This document shows positions 31,928 to 41,971 of a stretch of 64,000 bases of DNA, one piece after another. The translations under genes were made by a program, and so were the position numbers. Origin of the DNA: Klebsiella electrica (GTDB lineage: Bacteria > Pseudomonadota > Gammaproteobacteria > Enterobacterales > Enterobacteriaceae); assembly GCF_006711645.1 (NCBI RefSeq), contig NZ_CP041247.1, positions 372,001 to 436,000 of the forward strand. Reading direction: 5' to 3'. The notes beneath the pieces were generated by a model. That model was not told where the DNA came from. It saw nothing but the letters and a program-made list of their open reading frames with translations, and did no database searches. Each line of letters opens with the position of its first letter. The first letter of the stretch is position 1.

Positions 31928-32946
31928 TTTTGTGCTCCCAACCAACGGGTTAACCAGTCCGGGATACGCCTTTCCAGCCACATTTCCGGTTTGCGCAGCG
32001 TGCCGCCAACGAATCCGACGTGTCCGCCATTTTCTGTCAACTGATACTCGACGTTTGCCGGGAGCTGTTCTTGTGGCGGAATGGAGTGGTGGTCCATAAA
32101 CGGATCGTCTTTCGCGTGAATGATCAGCGTCGGTTTCGTAATGTCGCTGAGCCGCGGCATGGCGCTGCACTGGCGATAGTAGTCCAGCGCATCGGCAAAA
32201 CCGTGAATCCTGGCGGTGATCATATCGTCAAACTCGCGGATGCGGCGCATGCCTTTAAGCTGGCGCAGATCGACCGGGAGCGAACCGGGATAGGCTTTCA
32301 GCTTACGCGCGGCGTTGGCCTTTAACAGATTGAGCAGATAACGTTGATAAACCCGGGAAAAGCCCTTGTCCATATGATAGCTGCAGGCTTCGAGCATGAA
32401 CGGGGCTGAGACGATAACCGCGGCATCCAGCGGGACATTATCGCCTTCTTTGGCCAGCAGGCAGCCCAGCATATTGCCGCCCAGCGAATAGCCGACGGCG
32501 GCGGTCGGCGCCGTGCCCCATTCGCGTTGTAGCCAGTGCAGGAACCAGCTGCCATCTTCGGTTTCACCCGAGTGATAGATGCGGTTATTGCGGTTGGGTT
32601 CGCCGCTACAGCCGCGAAAATGCATCACCACGCCCAGCCATCCGCGCTGCATGGCCGCATGGATAAGACCATGAGCATAGGGGCTGTGCAGGCTGCCTTC
32701 CAGCCCGTGGAACACGACCAGTCGCGGTTTGTGTTGCGCCCCGGCGGGGTCTTCGCTCCACGCCAGATCGACAAAATCACCGTCCGGGAGTTCAAGGCGC
32801 TGCCAGTGCGGCGTGAATCCCAGCTTACGGCGAATCAGGCGCGGCAGCATGGTCTGCAGATGACGATTGCCCACGCCGCGCATAGGGTGGAACTCGCGCG
32901 AGTCGTCTTCGGGGGGCGTCATTTCTGTGGGGGTGATTTCTACCAT
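31924..32946 (-). CDS. yheT: Alpha/beta hydrolase YheT
   Basis: Alpha/beta-hydrolase of the YheT/EMB8 family, 340 residues as in E. coli. Nucleophile S154 in GYSLGG, Asp in HAKDDPF and His in GGHVGF form the triad; [11 protein letters not shown] is a family signature. Substrate unknown. Starting at 32946 gives MVEITPTEM and the E. coli length; in-frame ATGs at 32967 and 32991 have no better ribosome site. Confidence 0.93.
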   Translation of the reverse strand: MVEITPTEMTPPEDDSREFHPMRGVGNRHLQTMLPRLIRRKLGFTPHWQRLELPDGDFVDLAWSEDPAGAQHKPRLVVFHGLEGSLHSPYAHGLIHAAMQRGWLGVVMHFRGCSGEPNRNNRIYHSGETEDGSWFLHWLQREWGTAPTAAVGYSLGGNMLGCLLAKEGDNVPLDAAVIVSAPFMLEACSYHMDKGFSRVYQRYLLNLLKANAARKLKAYPGSLPVDLRQLKGMRRIREFDDMITARIHGFADALDYYRQCSAMPRLSDITKPTLIIHAKDDPFMDHHSIPPQEQLPANVEYQLTENGGHVGFVGGTLRKPEMWLERRIPDWLTRWLGAQK

Positions 32947-33153
32947 AGCACCAGAGCAGTTAATCATCTTATAAAACAGTATACCGCGCATGAAGTACGC
33001 AGGTTATCCAATATGTGGTCTTGCGGCCCGTGCTATAGGTTACACGAAATTGCCGCCGGATGATGAGTGCTTGCGGGATAAGGAGGGTCCGCAGCCCGGG
33101 AAGGCGATAAGGGGACACAGCCACCGCCCGGCGCAAATGGCTGTGAGACTGGC

Positions 33154-33606
33154 TCAAAACATGCTGTTGCCGCTGGCGGTTTTTTCCGGAACCGTCTGAA
33201 TAACATCCCAGTGTTCAACGATCTTGTTCTGCGCATCGAGGCGGAAAATATCGATAATCGCCCGGGTGAGGCCCGGCTCGCGGCCGGTGGACGCAACGTG
33301 CAGAACGACATAGTCGCCGTCGACAATCACGCGTTTAATCTCGCTGTGAGAGTCGGGGAATTTGTCTTTCAGAAAGGCGATGAATTGACGAAAGCCTTCG
33401 GGCCCATCCTTCGCGCCAGGATTATGCTGGATATACTCCTTTCCGAGGTAGATTTTTGCGGCATCAAAGTCTTTATCGTTCAGCGCTTTATTATAAAAAG
33501 CGATGACGTTTTCTTTGTTCTTTAATTCGCTCGCGGTGTAGGCGGCAAAGGCGGAGTGGGTCAGGGCGCAAAGCAGTGAGAGGGAGATAAGCGTGTTTTT
33601 TACCAT
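33154..33606 (-). CDS. Secreted NTF2/SnoaL-like protein
   Basis: 150-residue protein with a clear signal peptide (MVKNTLISLSLLCALTHSAFA, 21 residues) and a SnoaL-like NTF2 fold: NKENVIAFYNKALNDKDFDAA, YIQHNPGAKDGPEGF, and a C-terminal IVEHWDVIQ. Related proteins are annotated as polyketide-cyclase-like or NTF2 family; no enzyme activity can be assigned. GAGG seven bases before the ATG at 33606 sets the start over 33672. The gene stands between yheT and yheS, where E. coli has none, so it is an accessory insertion in this lineage. Confidence 0.88.
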   Translation of the reverse strand: MVKNTLISLSLLCALTHSAFAAYTASELKNKENVIAFYNKALNDKDFDAAKIYLGKEYIQHNPGAKDGPEGFRQFIAFLKDKFPDSHSEIKRVIVDGDYVVLHVASTGREPGLTRAIIDIFRLDAQNKIVEHWDVIQTVPEKTASGNSMF

Positions 33607-33719
33607 GGCAATGCCTCTTCGCAGATGAGTGTTACGGTTTTTAGCCGGGGGCAGATAACGGCGCATTCCCATAACCCGGCGCCGCTGCGTTTATGCCCCC
33701 TGCTTTAGCATAACCGGCT

Positions 33720-35624
33720 CTAGCCTTCCTGCAGCATCTGCTCCAGCTGCTCTTGTGCTTCCAGCCAGGCCATTTCACACTCTTCCAGACCTGATTTGGC
33801 ACTGGCCTGTTGCTGTAGACAGGTGGTCAGCTCCGCTTTGCGCGAGGCGTCATACAGCCCGCTGTCGCCGAGCTTCTCTTCCGCCTGAGCGAGCTGCGCG
33901 TTGAGCTTATCCATCTCTTTCTCAAGACGGGTAATCTCTTTGCGCAGCGGTTGCGTGAGCGTCCGTAACTCCGCTTCCCGACGTTTCTGGTCTTTGCGGG
34001 CCTGGGCGCTGTTACCGCTCTCTTTCGCCACGTCAGACGACGAGCTTTCCTGCTTCTGCGAGTCGCTGAGCCACTGCTGATAATCTTCCAGGTCGCCATC
34101 GAACGGTTCGACTTTGCCGTCATGCACCAGATAGAGATCGTCGGTGGTAGAGCGGATCAGGTGACGATCGTGCGAGACCACCACCAGTGCGCCTTCGAAA
34201 TCAATCAGCGCTTCGGTTAAGGCCTGACGCATATCGAGATCGAGGTGGTTGGTCGGTTCATCGAGCAGCAGAAGGTTAGGGCGCTGCCAGACGATTAACG
34301 CCAGCACCAGACGGGCTTTTTCGCCACCGGAGAAACGCTGCGTCTCTTCGTTGACCTTATCGCTCTGGAAACCAAACCCGCCGAGATAGTCGCGCAGCTT
34401 CTGCTCTGTCTCCTGAGGCGCCAGGCGAGCCAGGTGCTGCAATGGCGATTCGTCAGCGCGCAGGAACTCCAGCTGATGCTGAGCGAAGTAGCCGAGCTTA
34501 ATGCCTTTAGCGAGGCCAATATCGCCGTGCAGCGGCTGGAGTTCGCCGGCCAGCAGCTTGATAAGCGTCGACTTGCCGGCGCCGTTACGCCCTAACAGGC
34601 CAATGCGCGAACCGGGCACCAGGTTTAGCTTGATAGAGTCCAGAATCACCCGTTCGCCATAGCCAGCGCTGACTTTTTCCATTTTCAGCAGCGGGTTTGG
34701 CAGGCTCTCCGGCGCGCGGAAACTAAAGTGGAACGGGTTATCGACGTGAGCCGGGGCGATAAGCTCCATGCGTTCCAGCATTTTAATACGGCTTTGCGCC
34801 TGCTTGGCTTTGGTAGCCTTGGCGCGAAAGCGGTCGATATAACTTTGCAGATGCGCGACGCGCAGCTGCTGGCTTTCATACATCGACTGCTGCTGTGACA
34901 GGCGGGTTGCGCGCTGTACTTCAAATGAGCTGTAGTTGCCGGTGTATTCGAACATTGTTTGCTGTTCGATATGGATAATTTTATCGACGATCGGATCGAG
35001 GAAGTCACGATCGTGAGAGATCAGAATCAGCGTGCCGGTGTAGCCTTTCAGCCATTTCTCCAGCCAGATGACCGCATCGAGATCGAGGTGGTTGGTCGGT
35101 TCATCGAGCAGCAGCAGATCGGAACGGCAAATCAGCGCCTGGGCGAGGTTCAGACGCATCCGCCAACCGCCGGAAAAGTCGCTGACCGGGCTTTCAAGCT
35201 GTTCATTGCTGAATCCCAGCCCGTGTAGCAGGCTGGCGGCGCGCGAACGGATAGTCCAGGCATCGATGGCGTCCAGTTTACCGTGCACCGTCGCGATAGC
35301 GTGGCCGTCATTGCGCTCATTGGCCTGGTGTAAATCGGCTTCGAACTGGCGATATTCGCGATCGCCATCAATAACATAATCAATGGCTGGCTGCGCCAGC
35401 GCAGGAGTCTCCTGATTAACCCACGCCAGCTGCCAGTTACCCGGAAAGGTCATACTGCCGCCGTCGGCGCTAATCTCGTTTTTCAAAAGCGCTAGCAGCG
35501 TGGATTTGCCGCAGCCGTTTTTGCCCACCAGGCCGACCTTCTGGCCAGGATTGATGGTAGCGGTGGCGTTGTCCAGAAGGACCCGTACGCCGCGACGAAT
35601 TTGTAACGAGGAGAAAACAATCAT
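33720..35624 (-). CDS. yheS: ABC-F ATPase YheS
   Basis: 634-residue ABC-F protein with two ATPase cassettes and no membrane domain; ABC-F members bind the ribosomal E site and relieve stalled translation. Cassette 1 has GKNGCGKST (34-42), SGGWRMR and LLLLDEPTNHLD; cassette 2 has GRNGAGKST, SGGEKARL and LLLLDEPTNHLD. A Lys/Arg-rich inter-domain linker and a coiled-coil C-terminus are present. Divergent from kefG. Confidence 0.96.
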   Translation of the reverse strand: MIVFSSLQIRRGVRVLLDNATATINPGQKVGLVGKNGCGKSTLLALLKNEISADGGSMTFPGNWQLAWVNQETPALAQPAIDYVIDGDREYRQFEADLHQANERNDGHAIATVHGKLDAIDAWTIRSRAASLLHGLGFSNEQLESPVSDFSGGWRMRLNLAQALICRSDLLLLDEPTNHLDLDAVIWLEKWLKGYTGTLILISHDRDFLDPIVDKIIHIEQQTMFEYTGNYSSFEVQRATRLSQQQSMYESQQLRVAHLQSYIDRFRAKATKAKQAQSRIKMLERMELIAPAHVDNPFHFSFRAPESLPNPLLKMEKVSAGYGERVILDSIKLNLVPGSRIGLLGRNGAGKSTLIKLLAGELQPLHGDIGLAKGIKLGYFAQHQLEFLRADESPLQHLARLAPQETEQKLRDYLGGFGFQSDKVNEETQRFSGGEKARLVLALIVWQRPNLLLLDEPTNHLDLDMRQALTEALIDFEGALVVVSHDRHLIRSTTDDLYLVHDGKVEPFDGDLEDYQQWLSDSQKQESSSSDVAKESGNSAQARKDQKRREAELRTLTQPLRKEITRLEKEMDKLNAQLAQAEEKLGDSGLYDASRKAELTTCLQQQASAKSGLEECEMAWLEAQEQLEQMLQEG

Positions 35625-35797
35625 AAGGCGCCGTATGTTCTGACTATGTTAGTTTGTCATTATGATAATGTAATGTGGTAGCAAATTGCTCCACCGGGCC
35701 GCAATGGTAGCCCAAAACGAAGATGATACACAAAGTCATTCTGGTTGCGTCGGGACGCAGCCGTTGTACAGGCCACCAGAAGACGTTCGGGAGGGGA

Positions 35798-36361
35798 ATG
35801 ATGTCTCAGACAGCGAAGGTTTTGCTGCTGTATGCCCACCCAGAATCTCAGGATTCCGTGGCCAACCGGGTTTTACTTGAACCGGCTTTACAGTTGCCTA
35901 ATGTCACCGTGCACGATCTCTATGCACACTACCCAGATTTTTTTATCGATATTGCCCATGAGCAGGAGCTGTTGCGCCAGCATGAGGTGATTGTTTTCCA
36001 GCATCCGCTCTACACGTGGAGCTGCCCGGCATTGCTGAAGGAGTGGCTGGACAGGGTGCTGACCCGCGGCTTTGCCAGCGGCGCCGGAGGGAACCAACTG
36101 GCGGGAAAGTACTGGCGTAGCGTGATCACCACTGGTGAGCCCGAGAGCGCCTACCGACGTGATGCCAATCGCTATCCCATGAACGATATCCTGCGTCCAT
36201 TTGAACTGACTGCCGGCATGTGCCGGATGCACTGGATGAGCCCGATTATTGTCTACTGGGCTCGCCGGCAATCGCCTGATGACCTGAAAAATCATGCGCG
36301 CGCGTATCGCGACTGGCTGGCGAACCCTATCGCGGCAGGAGGCATAAATGGAGGGCGCTGA
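35798..36361 (+). CDS. kefG: KefB ancillary quinone oxidoreductase KefG
   Basis: Flavodoxin-fold protein needed for full activity of the KefB potassium/proton antiporter. 187 residues from [19 protein letters not shown]-binding motifs [19 protein letters not shown] and [12 protein letters not shown] are clear. Two adjacent ATGs stand at 35798 and 35801; GGAGG lies just upstream and suits the second slightly better. It overlaps kefB by 14 bases. Confidence 0.95.
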   Translation: MMSQTAKVLLLYAHPESQDSVANRVLLEPALQLPNVTVHDLYAHYPDFFIDIAHEQELLRQHEVIVFQHPLYTWSCPALLKEWLDRVLTRGFASGAGGNQLAGKYWRSVITTGEPESAYRRDANRYPMNDILRPFELTAGMCRMHWMSPIIVYWARRQSPDDLKNHARAYRDWLANPIAAGGINGGR

Positions 36362-38153
36362 TCTGCTGTTAGCGGGGGTATTATTTCTGTTTTCTGCCGT
36401 AGTGGCGGTACCGCTGGCCGCCCGGCTGGGCATCGGCGCGGTATTAGGCTATCTGCTTGCCGGAATTGCCATTGGCCCGTGGGGGCTGGGATTTATTAGC
36501 GATGTCGATGAGATTTTGCACTTCTCCGAACTGGGCGTCGTGTTCCTGATGTTCATCATCGGGCTGGAGCTGAATCCGGCGAAGCTCTGGCGCCTGCGCA
36601 GTTCCATTTTTGGCGTCGGGGCGGCGCAGGTCATGCTCAGTGCGGGTATTCTCGGCGGATTACTGATGGTGACCGGGTTTTCCTGGCAGGCGGCGGTGGT
36701 CGGCGGTATTGGGCTGGCGATGTCGTCCACGGCAATGGCGCTGCAGCTGATGCGTGAGAAAGGAATGAGTCGCAGCGAGTCCGGGCAACTGGGTTTTTCC
36801 GTGCTGCTGTTTCAGGATCTGGCCGTGATCCCTGCGCTGGCACTGGTACCGCTGCTGGCTGGCTCCGGGGATGGCCATCTTAACTGGGTGACCGTCGGGC
36901 TGAAGGTTCTGGCCTTCGGTGGGATGCTGATTGGCGGCCGTTTTCTGCTACGACCTGTTTTTCGATTTATCGCTGGCTCCGGGGTGCGGGAAGTCTTCAC
37001 CGCCGCAACGCTGCTGCTGGTGCTGGGTTCGGCGTTGTTTATGGACGCGCTCGGTCTGTCTATGGCGCTCGGTACCTTCATTGCTGGCGTGCTGCTGGCT
37101 GAAAGCGAGTATCGCCATGAGCTGGAGATCGCTATTGAGCCGTTTAAAGGGCTCTTGCTCGGGCTGTTCTTTATTTCCGTCGGCATGGCATTGAATCTGG
37201 GCGTGCTCTACACCCACTTACTGTGGGTAGCAGCAAGCGTTGCCGTGCTGGTGGCGGTAAAAAGCTTCGTGCTGTACGGTCTGGCTCGGGTATACGGGGT
37301 GCGTAGCTCGGAACGGATGCAGTTTGCGGGGGTGTTGAGCCAGGGGGGCGAGTTTGCGTTTGTGCTGTTTTCACTTCCGGCCTCGCTGCGGCTGTTCGAA
37401 GACGATCAGATGGCGCTGCTGCTGGTGACGGTCACGCTCTCGATGATGACGACGCCGTTGCTGATGACGCTTATCGATCAAATTCTCTCCCGACGCTTTA
37501 ACCAGCCGGAAGAGGAAGATGAAGCGCCGTGGGTTGAGGACGATAAACCGCAGGTGATTATTGTCGGCTTTGGCCGCTTCGGACAGGTTATTGGCCGTTT
37601 GCTGATGGCCAATAAGATGCGGATCACCGTGCTGGAGCGCGATATCAGCGCGGTTAACCTGATGCGGAAATATGGCTATAAGGTCTATTTTGGCGATGCG
37701 ACGCAGTTGGAACTACTGCGCTCGGCGGGGGCGGAGGATGCGCAGTCGATTGTTATCACCTGCAACGAGCCGGAAGATACCATGAAGCTGGTGGAGATGT
37801 GCCAGCAACACTTTCCGCATCTGAATATCCTGGCGCGCGCCCGGGGTCGTGTTGAGGCGCATGAATTGCTGCAGGCCGGCGTGAAACAATTTTCGCGTGA
37901 AACGTTTTCCAGCGCGCTGGAGCTTGGGCGCAAAGCGTTGATTACCCTGGGCATGCATCCGCATCAGGCGCAGCGTGCTCAGCTGCACTTCCGTCGTCTG
38001 GATATGCGTATGCTGCGTGAGTTAATGCCCGTGAATACTGATACGCTGCAGATATCACGCGTGCGGGAGGCTCGCCGCGAGCTGGAAGAGATTTTCCAGC
38101 GCGAGATGCAGAAAGAGAGCAGGCAGCTTGACGGTTGGGATGAGTTTGAATAA
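36348..38153 (+). CDS. kefB: Glutathione-gated K+/H+ antiporter KefB
   Basis: Inner-membrane potassium efflux system that opens on binding glutathione adducts and acidifies the cell to protect it from electrophiles. The 601 residues have about twelve helices (to ~375), an acidic linker ([10 protein letters not shown]) and a KTN/RCK domain with the Rossmann motif [10 protein letters not shown]. The YRHELE regulatory loop in the middle matches the family. Next to its partner kefG. Confidence 0.96.
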   Translation: MEGADLLLAGVLFLFSAVVAVPLAARLGIGAVLGYLLAGIAIGPWGLGFISDVDEILHFSELGVVFLMFIIGLELNPAKLWRLRSSIFGVGAAQVMLSAGILGGLLMVTGFSWQAAVVGGIGLAMSSTAMALQLMREKGMSRSESGQLGFSVLLFQDLAVIPALALVPLLAGSGDGHLNWVTVGLKVLAFGGMLIGGRFLLRPVFRFIAGSGVREVFTAATLLLVLGSALFMDALGLSMALGTFIAGVLLAESEYRHELEIAIEPFKGLLLGLFFISVGMALNLGVLYTHLLWVAASVAVLVAVKSFVLYGLARVYGVRSSERMQFAGVLSQGGEFAFVLFSLPASLRLFEDDQMALLLVTVTLSMMTTPLLMTLIDQILSRRFNQPEEEDEAPWVEDDKPQVIIVGFGRFGQVIGRLLMANKMRITVLERDISAVNLMRKYGYKVYFGDATQLELLRSAGAEDAQSIVITCNEPEDTMKLVEMCQQHFPHLNILARARGRVEAHELLQAGVKQFSRETFSSALELGRKALITLGMHPHQAQRAQLHFRRLDMRMLRELMPVNTDTLQISRVREARRELEEIFQREMQKESRQLDGWDEFE

Positions 38154-38166
38154 GGGTCAAATCATG

Positions 38167-38367
38167 ATGGCAGTGCGTAAACGTTTTATTGCCGGCGCAA
38201 AATGTCCGGCGTGTCAGGCGCAGGATTCTCTGGCAATGTGGCGTGAGAATAATGTCGATATTGTTGAGTGTGTTAAGTGTGGCCACCAGATGCGTGAGGC
38301 GGATAAAGAGGCACAGGAGCACGTACGCAAAGATGAGCAAGTGATTGGCATTTTTCATCCGGACTAG
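38167..38367 (+). CDS. yheV: Zinc-ribbon protein YheV
   Basis: 66-residue protein almost identical to E. coli YheV, with two CxxC pairs (CPAC near 13-16, CVKC near 36-39) forming a zinc ribbon; function unknown. Two adjacent ATGs (38164, 38167) are possible; the second gives the E. coli length. It follows kefB by 13 bases and is likely co-transcribed. Confidence 0.93.
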   Translation: MAVRKRFIAGAKCPACQAQDSLAMWRENNVDIVECVKCGHQMREADKEAQEHVRKDEQVIGIFHPD

Positions 38368-38461
38368 CGTTATCCGTCGCCTTTTTTTAAGCTAGAGGGT
38401 ACACGGCTGCAGAATTCCGCTACAATCTGCGCCACTATTCTTCCCATGCTCAGGAGATATC

Positions 38462-39046
38462 ATGAAAGTAGCAAAAGACCTGGTGGTCAGCCTGGCCTAT
38501 CAGGTACGTACAGAAGACGGTGTGTTGGTTGATGAGTCTCCGGTAAGCGCGCCGCTGGACTACCTGCATGGTCACGGCTCCCTGATTTCCGGCCTGGAAA
38601 ATGCGCTGGATGGCCATGAAGTGGGCGACAAATTTGACGTAGAAGTCGGCGCGAACGATGCGTACGGCCAGTACGACGAAAATCTGGTTCAGCGTGTTCC
38701 TAAAGACGTCTTCATGGGCGTTGATGAACTGCAGGTTGGCATGCGCTTCCTGGCGGAAACCGACCAGGGTCCAGTACCGGTTGAAATCACCGAAGTGGAT
38801 GACGAGCACGTCGTGGTTGACGGTAACCACATGCTGGCTGGCCAGAATCTGAAGTTCAACGTTGAAGTTGTTGCGCTTCGCGAAGCGACTGCAGAAGAGC
38901 TGGAGCATGGTCACGTGCACGGTGCCCACGGCCACGAGCATGACCACGATCATGAAGGTTGCTGCGGCGGCCACGGCCATGATCACGACCACGGTCATGA
39001 ACATGGCAAAGGCGGTTGTGGTAACGGCGGCTGCGGCTGTCACTAA
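38462..39046 (+). CDS. slyD: FKBP-type isomerase and Ni metallochaperone SlyD
   Basis: Peptidyl-prolyl isomerase and chaperone that also delivers nickel to hydrogenase. The 194 residues hold a split FKBP domain with the inserted IF domain (about 70-130) and a C-terminal tail from about 149 rich in His, Asp, Gly and Cys (HGHEHDHDHEGCCGG, GGCGNGGCGCH) that binds metal. The tail is intact. Confidence 0.96.
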   Translation: MKVAKDLVVSLAYQVRTEDGVLVDESPVSAPLDYLHGHGSLISGLENALDGHEVGDKFDVEVGANDAYGQYDENLVQRVPKDVFMGVDELQVGMRFLAETDQGPVPVEITEVDDEHVVVDGNHMLAGQNLKFNVEVVALREATAEELEHGHVHGAHGHEHDHDHEGCCGGHGHDHDHGHEHGKGGCGNGGCGCH

Positions 39047-39207
39047 TATCCGTCTGCCTTTCAAGCCGCAGGCGCGTTAGCCTGGCTTTCAAACCCCGGT
39101 GACATCGTTCTCTATGCTGCCGGGAGTTCCCAAGCCTGCCGCCGTTCTGCGACTCGAAATTCTCAGGGTATTTAATCCGGTAGACATAGCGCTGCCGGAG
39201 ACAATCA

Positions 39208-39229
39208 AGCGGGGAAACCCGCTTTTTTT
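39208..39229 (+). terminator. Intrinsic terminator between slyD and slyX
   Basis: Stem AGCGGG/CCCGCT with loop GAAA and a run of seven T. It ends slyD transcription about 160 bases past the stop, just before the convergent slyX. The 160 bases in between show no ORF. Confidence 0.85.
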
Positions 39230-39234
39230 ACGCC

Positions 39235-39453
39235 TCAATAATGTGGCGGGGGCGTTTCTTCTGCCTGTGATGCGATATGCGATGCCTGGGTGGCTTTCAG
39301 TTTTTCAACCATCAGGCGCATATGTTCACGCATCTTCGCCATTTCTATCTCATGGGCGGTGACGGTCTTGTTGAGGTCTTCAATGGTGATTTCCTGAAAC
39401 GCCAGCCGGCTTTCCAGCTCCGCCAGGCGAGTCTCCAGTGTACTGTCGTGCAT
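39235..39453 (-). CDS. slyX: SlyX protein
   Basis: 72-residue coiled-coil protein ([17 protein letters not shown] to PPHY) of the SlyX family; function unknown. GAGG seven bases before the ATG. Convergent with slyD and divergent from fkpA. Confidence 0.93.
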   Translation of the reverse strand: MHDSTLETRLAELESRLAFQEITIEDLNKTVTAHEIEMAKMREHMRLMVEKLKATQASHIASQAEETPPPHY

Positions 39454-39531
39454 GAGTAACCTCTTCTGTCTTATCTCGCGAGCGGATTCTACTCAACTTT
39501 CACCCTTCGCGCAGCAACCTCGCGTAAGACA

Positions 39532-39560
39532 GGAAACTTATTTATACAAAAATAGTCTGA
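39532..39560 (+). promoter_or_regulatory. Sigma-E-type promoter of fkpA
   Basis: GGAAACTT (39532-39539) and TCTGA (39556-39560), separated by 16 bases, match the sigma-E pattern GGAACTT-N15/16-TCTGA. E. coli fkpA is a known sigma-E gene. The promoter lies about 115 bases before the fkpA ATG. Confidence 0.75.
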
Positions 39561-39675
39561 AAACTGGCGATATTCAGGAAGGTCTGTATGTAGATTTGCT
39601 CTGCAACGTTTTATAGTACCTTTTTTGCTTTTTACGATAACCCTGGGGTGAGATGCCCCGGCCCTGGAGAAATGG

Positions 39676-40506
39676 ATGAAATCACTGTTTAAAGTAACGC
39701 TGCTGGCGACCACGATGGCTGTCGCCCTGAATGCACCGCTGACCTTTGCGGCTGATGCTGCCGCGAAGACGGCACCTGCAACGGATAGCAAAGCGGCATT
39801 TAAAAATGACGATCAAAAATCTGCTTATGCGCTGGGTGCTTCACTGGGACGTTACATGGAAAACTCCCTGAAAGAACAAGAGAAACTGGGTATCAAGCTG
39901 GATAAAGATCAGCTGATCGCCGGTGTTCAGGACGCTTTTGCGAATAAAAGCAAACTGTCCGATCAAGAAATCGAGCAGACCCTGCAAACCTTCGAAACCC
40001 GCGTAAAAACTGCTGCTCAGCAGAAAATGGAAAAAGACGCGACTGAAAACGATGCGAAAGGCAAAGCCTATCGCGACACCTTCGCAAAAGAGAAGGGCGT
40101 AAAAACCTCTAAATCTGGCCTGCTGTACAAAGTTGAGAAAGAAGGGACCGGCGACGCACCGAAAGACAGTGACACGGTTGTCGTGAACTACAAAGGTACG
40201 CTGATTGACGGTAAAGAGTTCGATAACTCTTACACCCGCGGCGAGCCGCTCTCCTTCCGTCTGGACGGCGTTATCCCGGGCTGGACTGAAGGTCTGAAAA
40301 ACATCAAGAAAGGCGGTAAAATCAAGCTGGTTATCCCGCCGGATCTGGCTTACGGCAAAACTGGCGTCCCGGGTATTCCGGCTAACTCCACGCTGGTCTT
40401 CGACGTAGAACTGCTGGATATCAAACCGGCGCCGAAAGCCGATGCCAAGCCTGAAGCGGCGGCTGATGCCAAAGCTGACGCGCAAAGCGCAGACGCGAAG
40501 AAGTAA
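39676..40506 (+). CDS. fkpA: Periplasmic FKBP isomerase and chaperone FkpA
   Basis: Periplasmic peptidyl-prolyl isomerase and folding helper of envelope proteins. The 276-residue precursor has a signal peptide cut after LTFA (residue 25), a helical N-domain for dimerisation, and a C-terminal FKBP domain (TVVVNYKGTLIDGKEFDNS, PGWTEGL, YGKTGVPGIPANSTL). The tail is Ala/Lys/Asp-rich (PKADAKPEAAADAKADA). Confidence 0.97.
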   Translation: MKSLFKVTLLATTMAVALNAPLTFAADAAAKTAPATDSKAAFKNDDQKSAYALGASLGRYMENSLKEQEKLGIKLDKDQLIAGVQDAFANKSKLSDQEIEQTLQTFETRVKTAAQQKMEKDATENDAKGKAYRDTFAKEKGVKTSKSGLLYKVEKEGTGDAPKDSDTVVVNYKGTLIDGKEFDNSYTRGEPLSFRLDGVIPGWTEGLKNIKKGGKIKLVIPPDLAYGKTGVPGIPANSTLVFDVELLDIKPAPKADAKPEAAADAKADAQSADAKK

Positions 40507-40516
40507 TCTGGTTTAC

Positions 40517-40546
40517 GCCGCCGCCGTTAAAGGCGGCGGCTTTTTT
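40517..40546 (+). terminator. Intrinsic terminator of fkpA
   Basis: Nine-bp perfect stem GCCGCCGCC/GGCGGCGGC, six-base loop and six T. Confidence 0.93.
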
Positions 40547-40645
40547 ATTTGGGGCAGATATAATTAAAACTGGAAAGTGCCTCAAGCGCTGTATTACTTT
40601 AGTTAGCTTAATAATGATGATGAGCCTGCCCTGACAAGCTACACC

Positions 40646-40715
40646 TCATCCTTCAAGCTGCCTCTGCATTGGCTGCATCCGCTTATTCCGGTTACGCACT
40701 GGAATCAGCCCTGAG
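40646..40715 (+). repeat. Diverged ERIC/IRU-like element
   Basis: TCATCCTTCAAGCTGCCTC followed by GGCTGCA and CTTATTCC shares order and bases with the relic upstream of aroK and with one end of the enterobacterial ERIC/IRU repeat. The far end is not recognisable, so only the left boundary is reasonably placed. Confidence 0.4.
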
Positions 40716-40837
40716 ACGGGATAAGAGACAGGTTTGCCTCTTGCCGCGCCAGCTTACGGCTGGTCAAATTCGTTGTGACGAATGTCTCGGACGTGCACCG
40801 TGGCGCACCTTGAACGGTTTTGTGTAAAAATGACAGG

Positions 40838-40861
40838 CTCCTGAAAAGGAGTGCTTTTTTT
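40838..40861 (+). terminator. Terminator-like hairpin at the yheO ribosome site
   Basis: CTCCT (40838-40842), loop GAAA, AGGAG (40847-40851), then TGC and seven T ending one base before CATG of yheO. The AGGAG arm is also the only Shine-Dalgarno-like sequence for yheO. The reading frame ATG ACA GGC TCC TGA (40830-40844) ends inside the stem. Confidence 0.55.
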
Positions 40862-40862
40862 C

Positions 40863-41585
40863 ATGTCCAGGTCGCTTTTAACCAACGAAACCAGTGAGCT
40901 TGACCTGCTGGATCAACGTCCTTTCGACCAGACCGACTTCGATATCCTCAAATCCTATGAAGCGGTTGTGGACGGGTTAGCGATGCTCATTGGTTCCCAT
41001 TGCGAGATAGTGCTGCATTCTTTACAGGATCTGAAATGCTCCGCCATCCGCATCGCCAACGGTGAACATACCGGGCGCCAAATCGGCTCGCCGATTACCG
41101 ATCTTGCGCTGCGCATGCTGCATGATATGACGGGGGCCGACAGCAGCGTATCCAAGTGCTACTTTACGCGGGCCAAAAGCGGTGTCCTGATGAAGTCCGT
41201 CACGATTGCCATTCGCAACCGTGAACACCGGGTCATCGGCCTGCTGTGCATCAACATGAACCTGGATGTGCCGTTCTCACAGATAATGAGCACCTTTATT
41301 CCGCCGGAAACGCCGGAAGTGAACTCTCAGGTTAACTTTGCCTCGTCCGTTGATGATTTGGTCGCTCAGACTCTTGAGTTCACTATCGAAGAAGTCAATG
41401 CCGACCGCAATGTTTCCAACAATGCTAAAAATCGCCAGATTGTCCTGAATCTCTACGAGAAAGGGATCTTTGATATCAAAGATGCCATCAACCAGGTGGC
41501 CGATCGGCTGAATATTTCCAAACATACGGTCTATCTCTATATTCGTCAGTTTAAGAGCGGCGATTTCCAGGGGCTGGATAAGTAA
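40863..41585 (+). CDS. yheO: DNA-binding transcriptional regulator YheO
   Basis: 240-residue protein nearly identical to E. coli YheO: an N-terminal PAS-like YheO domain ([16 protein letters not shown]) and a C-terminal helix-turn-helix ([25 protein letters not shown]). Ligand and targets are unknown. ATG at 40863 follows a T run; the AGGAG is 11 bases upstream inside a hairpin. It overlaps tusD by one base, so it is translationally coupled to tRNA thiolation genes. Confidence 0.94.
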   Translation: MSRSLLTNETSELDLLDQRPFDQTDFDILKSYEAVVDGLAMLIGSHCEIVLHSLQDLKCSAIRIANGEHTGRQIGSPITDLALRMLHDMTGADSSVSKCYFTRAKSGVLMKSVTIAIRNREHRVIGLLCINMNLDVPFSQIMSTFIPPETPEVNSQVNFASSVDDLVAQTLEFTIEEVNADRNVSNNAKNRQIVLNLYEKGIFDIKDAINQVADRLNISKHTVYLYIRQFKSGDFQGLDK

Positions 41586-41971
41586 TGCGTTTTGCCATTA
41601 CGGTGACGGGCCCTGCCTACGGTACGCAGCAGGCCAGCAGCGCCTGGCAGTTTGCCCAGGCCGTGTTGCAAGAGGGTCATGAGCTGGCCTGTGTCTTCTT
41701 CTATCGTGAAGGCGTTTACAACGCAAACCAGCTGACTGCGCCCGCCAGCGATGAATTTGACCTTGTCCGCGCATGGCAGCGGCTGCATGACGATCATGCC
41801 GTCGCGCTGCACATCTGCGTGGCGGCAGCCCTGCGTCGCGGTGTCACCGATGAACAAGAAGCTCAGCAGGCGGGGTTACCTGGTCATAATCTGCAGCCTG
41901 GATTCACGCTGAGCGGATTGGGTGCGCTGGCCGAAGCCTCATTAACCTGCGATCGGATGGTGCAGTTCTGA
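41585..41971 (+). CDS. tusD: Sulfur relay protein TusD
   Basis: Part of the TusBCD complex that passes sulfur from TusA to TusE for 2-thiolation of tRNA wobble uridine. 128 residues; the catalytic persulfide cysteine is C78 in [11 protein letters not shown]. It overlaps yheO and tusC by one base each. Confidence 0.96.
   Translation: MRFAITVTGPAYGTQQASSAWQFAQAVLQEGHELACVFFYREGVYNANQLTAPASDEFDLVRAWQRLHDDHAVALHICVAAALRRGVTDEQEAQQAGLPGHNLQPGFTLSGLGALAEASLTCDRMVQF

Larger units (their letters stand above)
40507..40862. other. fkpA-yheO intergenic region
   Basis: A 356-base gap. After the fkpA terminator it holds an ERIC-like relic and, at its right end, a terminator-like hairpin and a four-codon mini-ORF just before yheO. 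No protein-sized ORF on either strand looks real. Confidence 0.6.

Noticed and set aside
31709..32170. 153-codon extended form of yheU
   Set aside because: The extra N-terminal part lies inside yheT in another frame and has no family similarity; the ATG at 31927 gives the full YheU.
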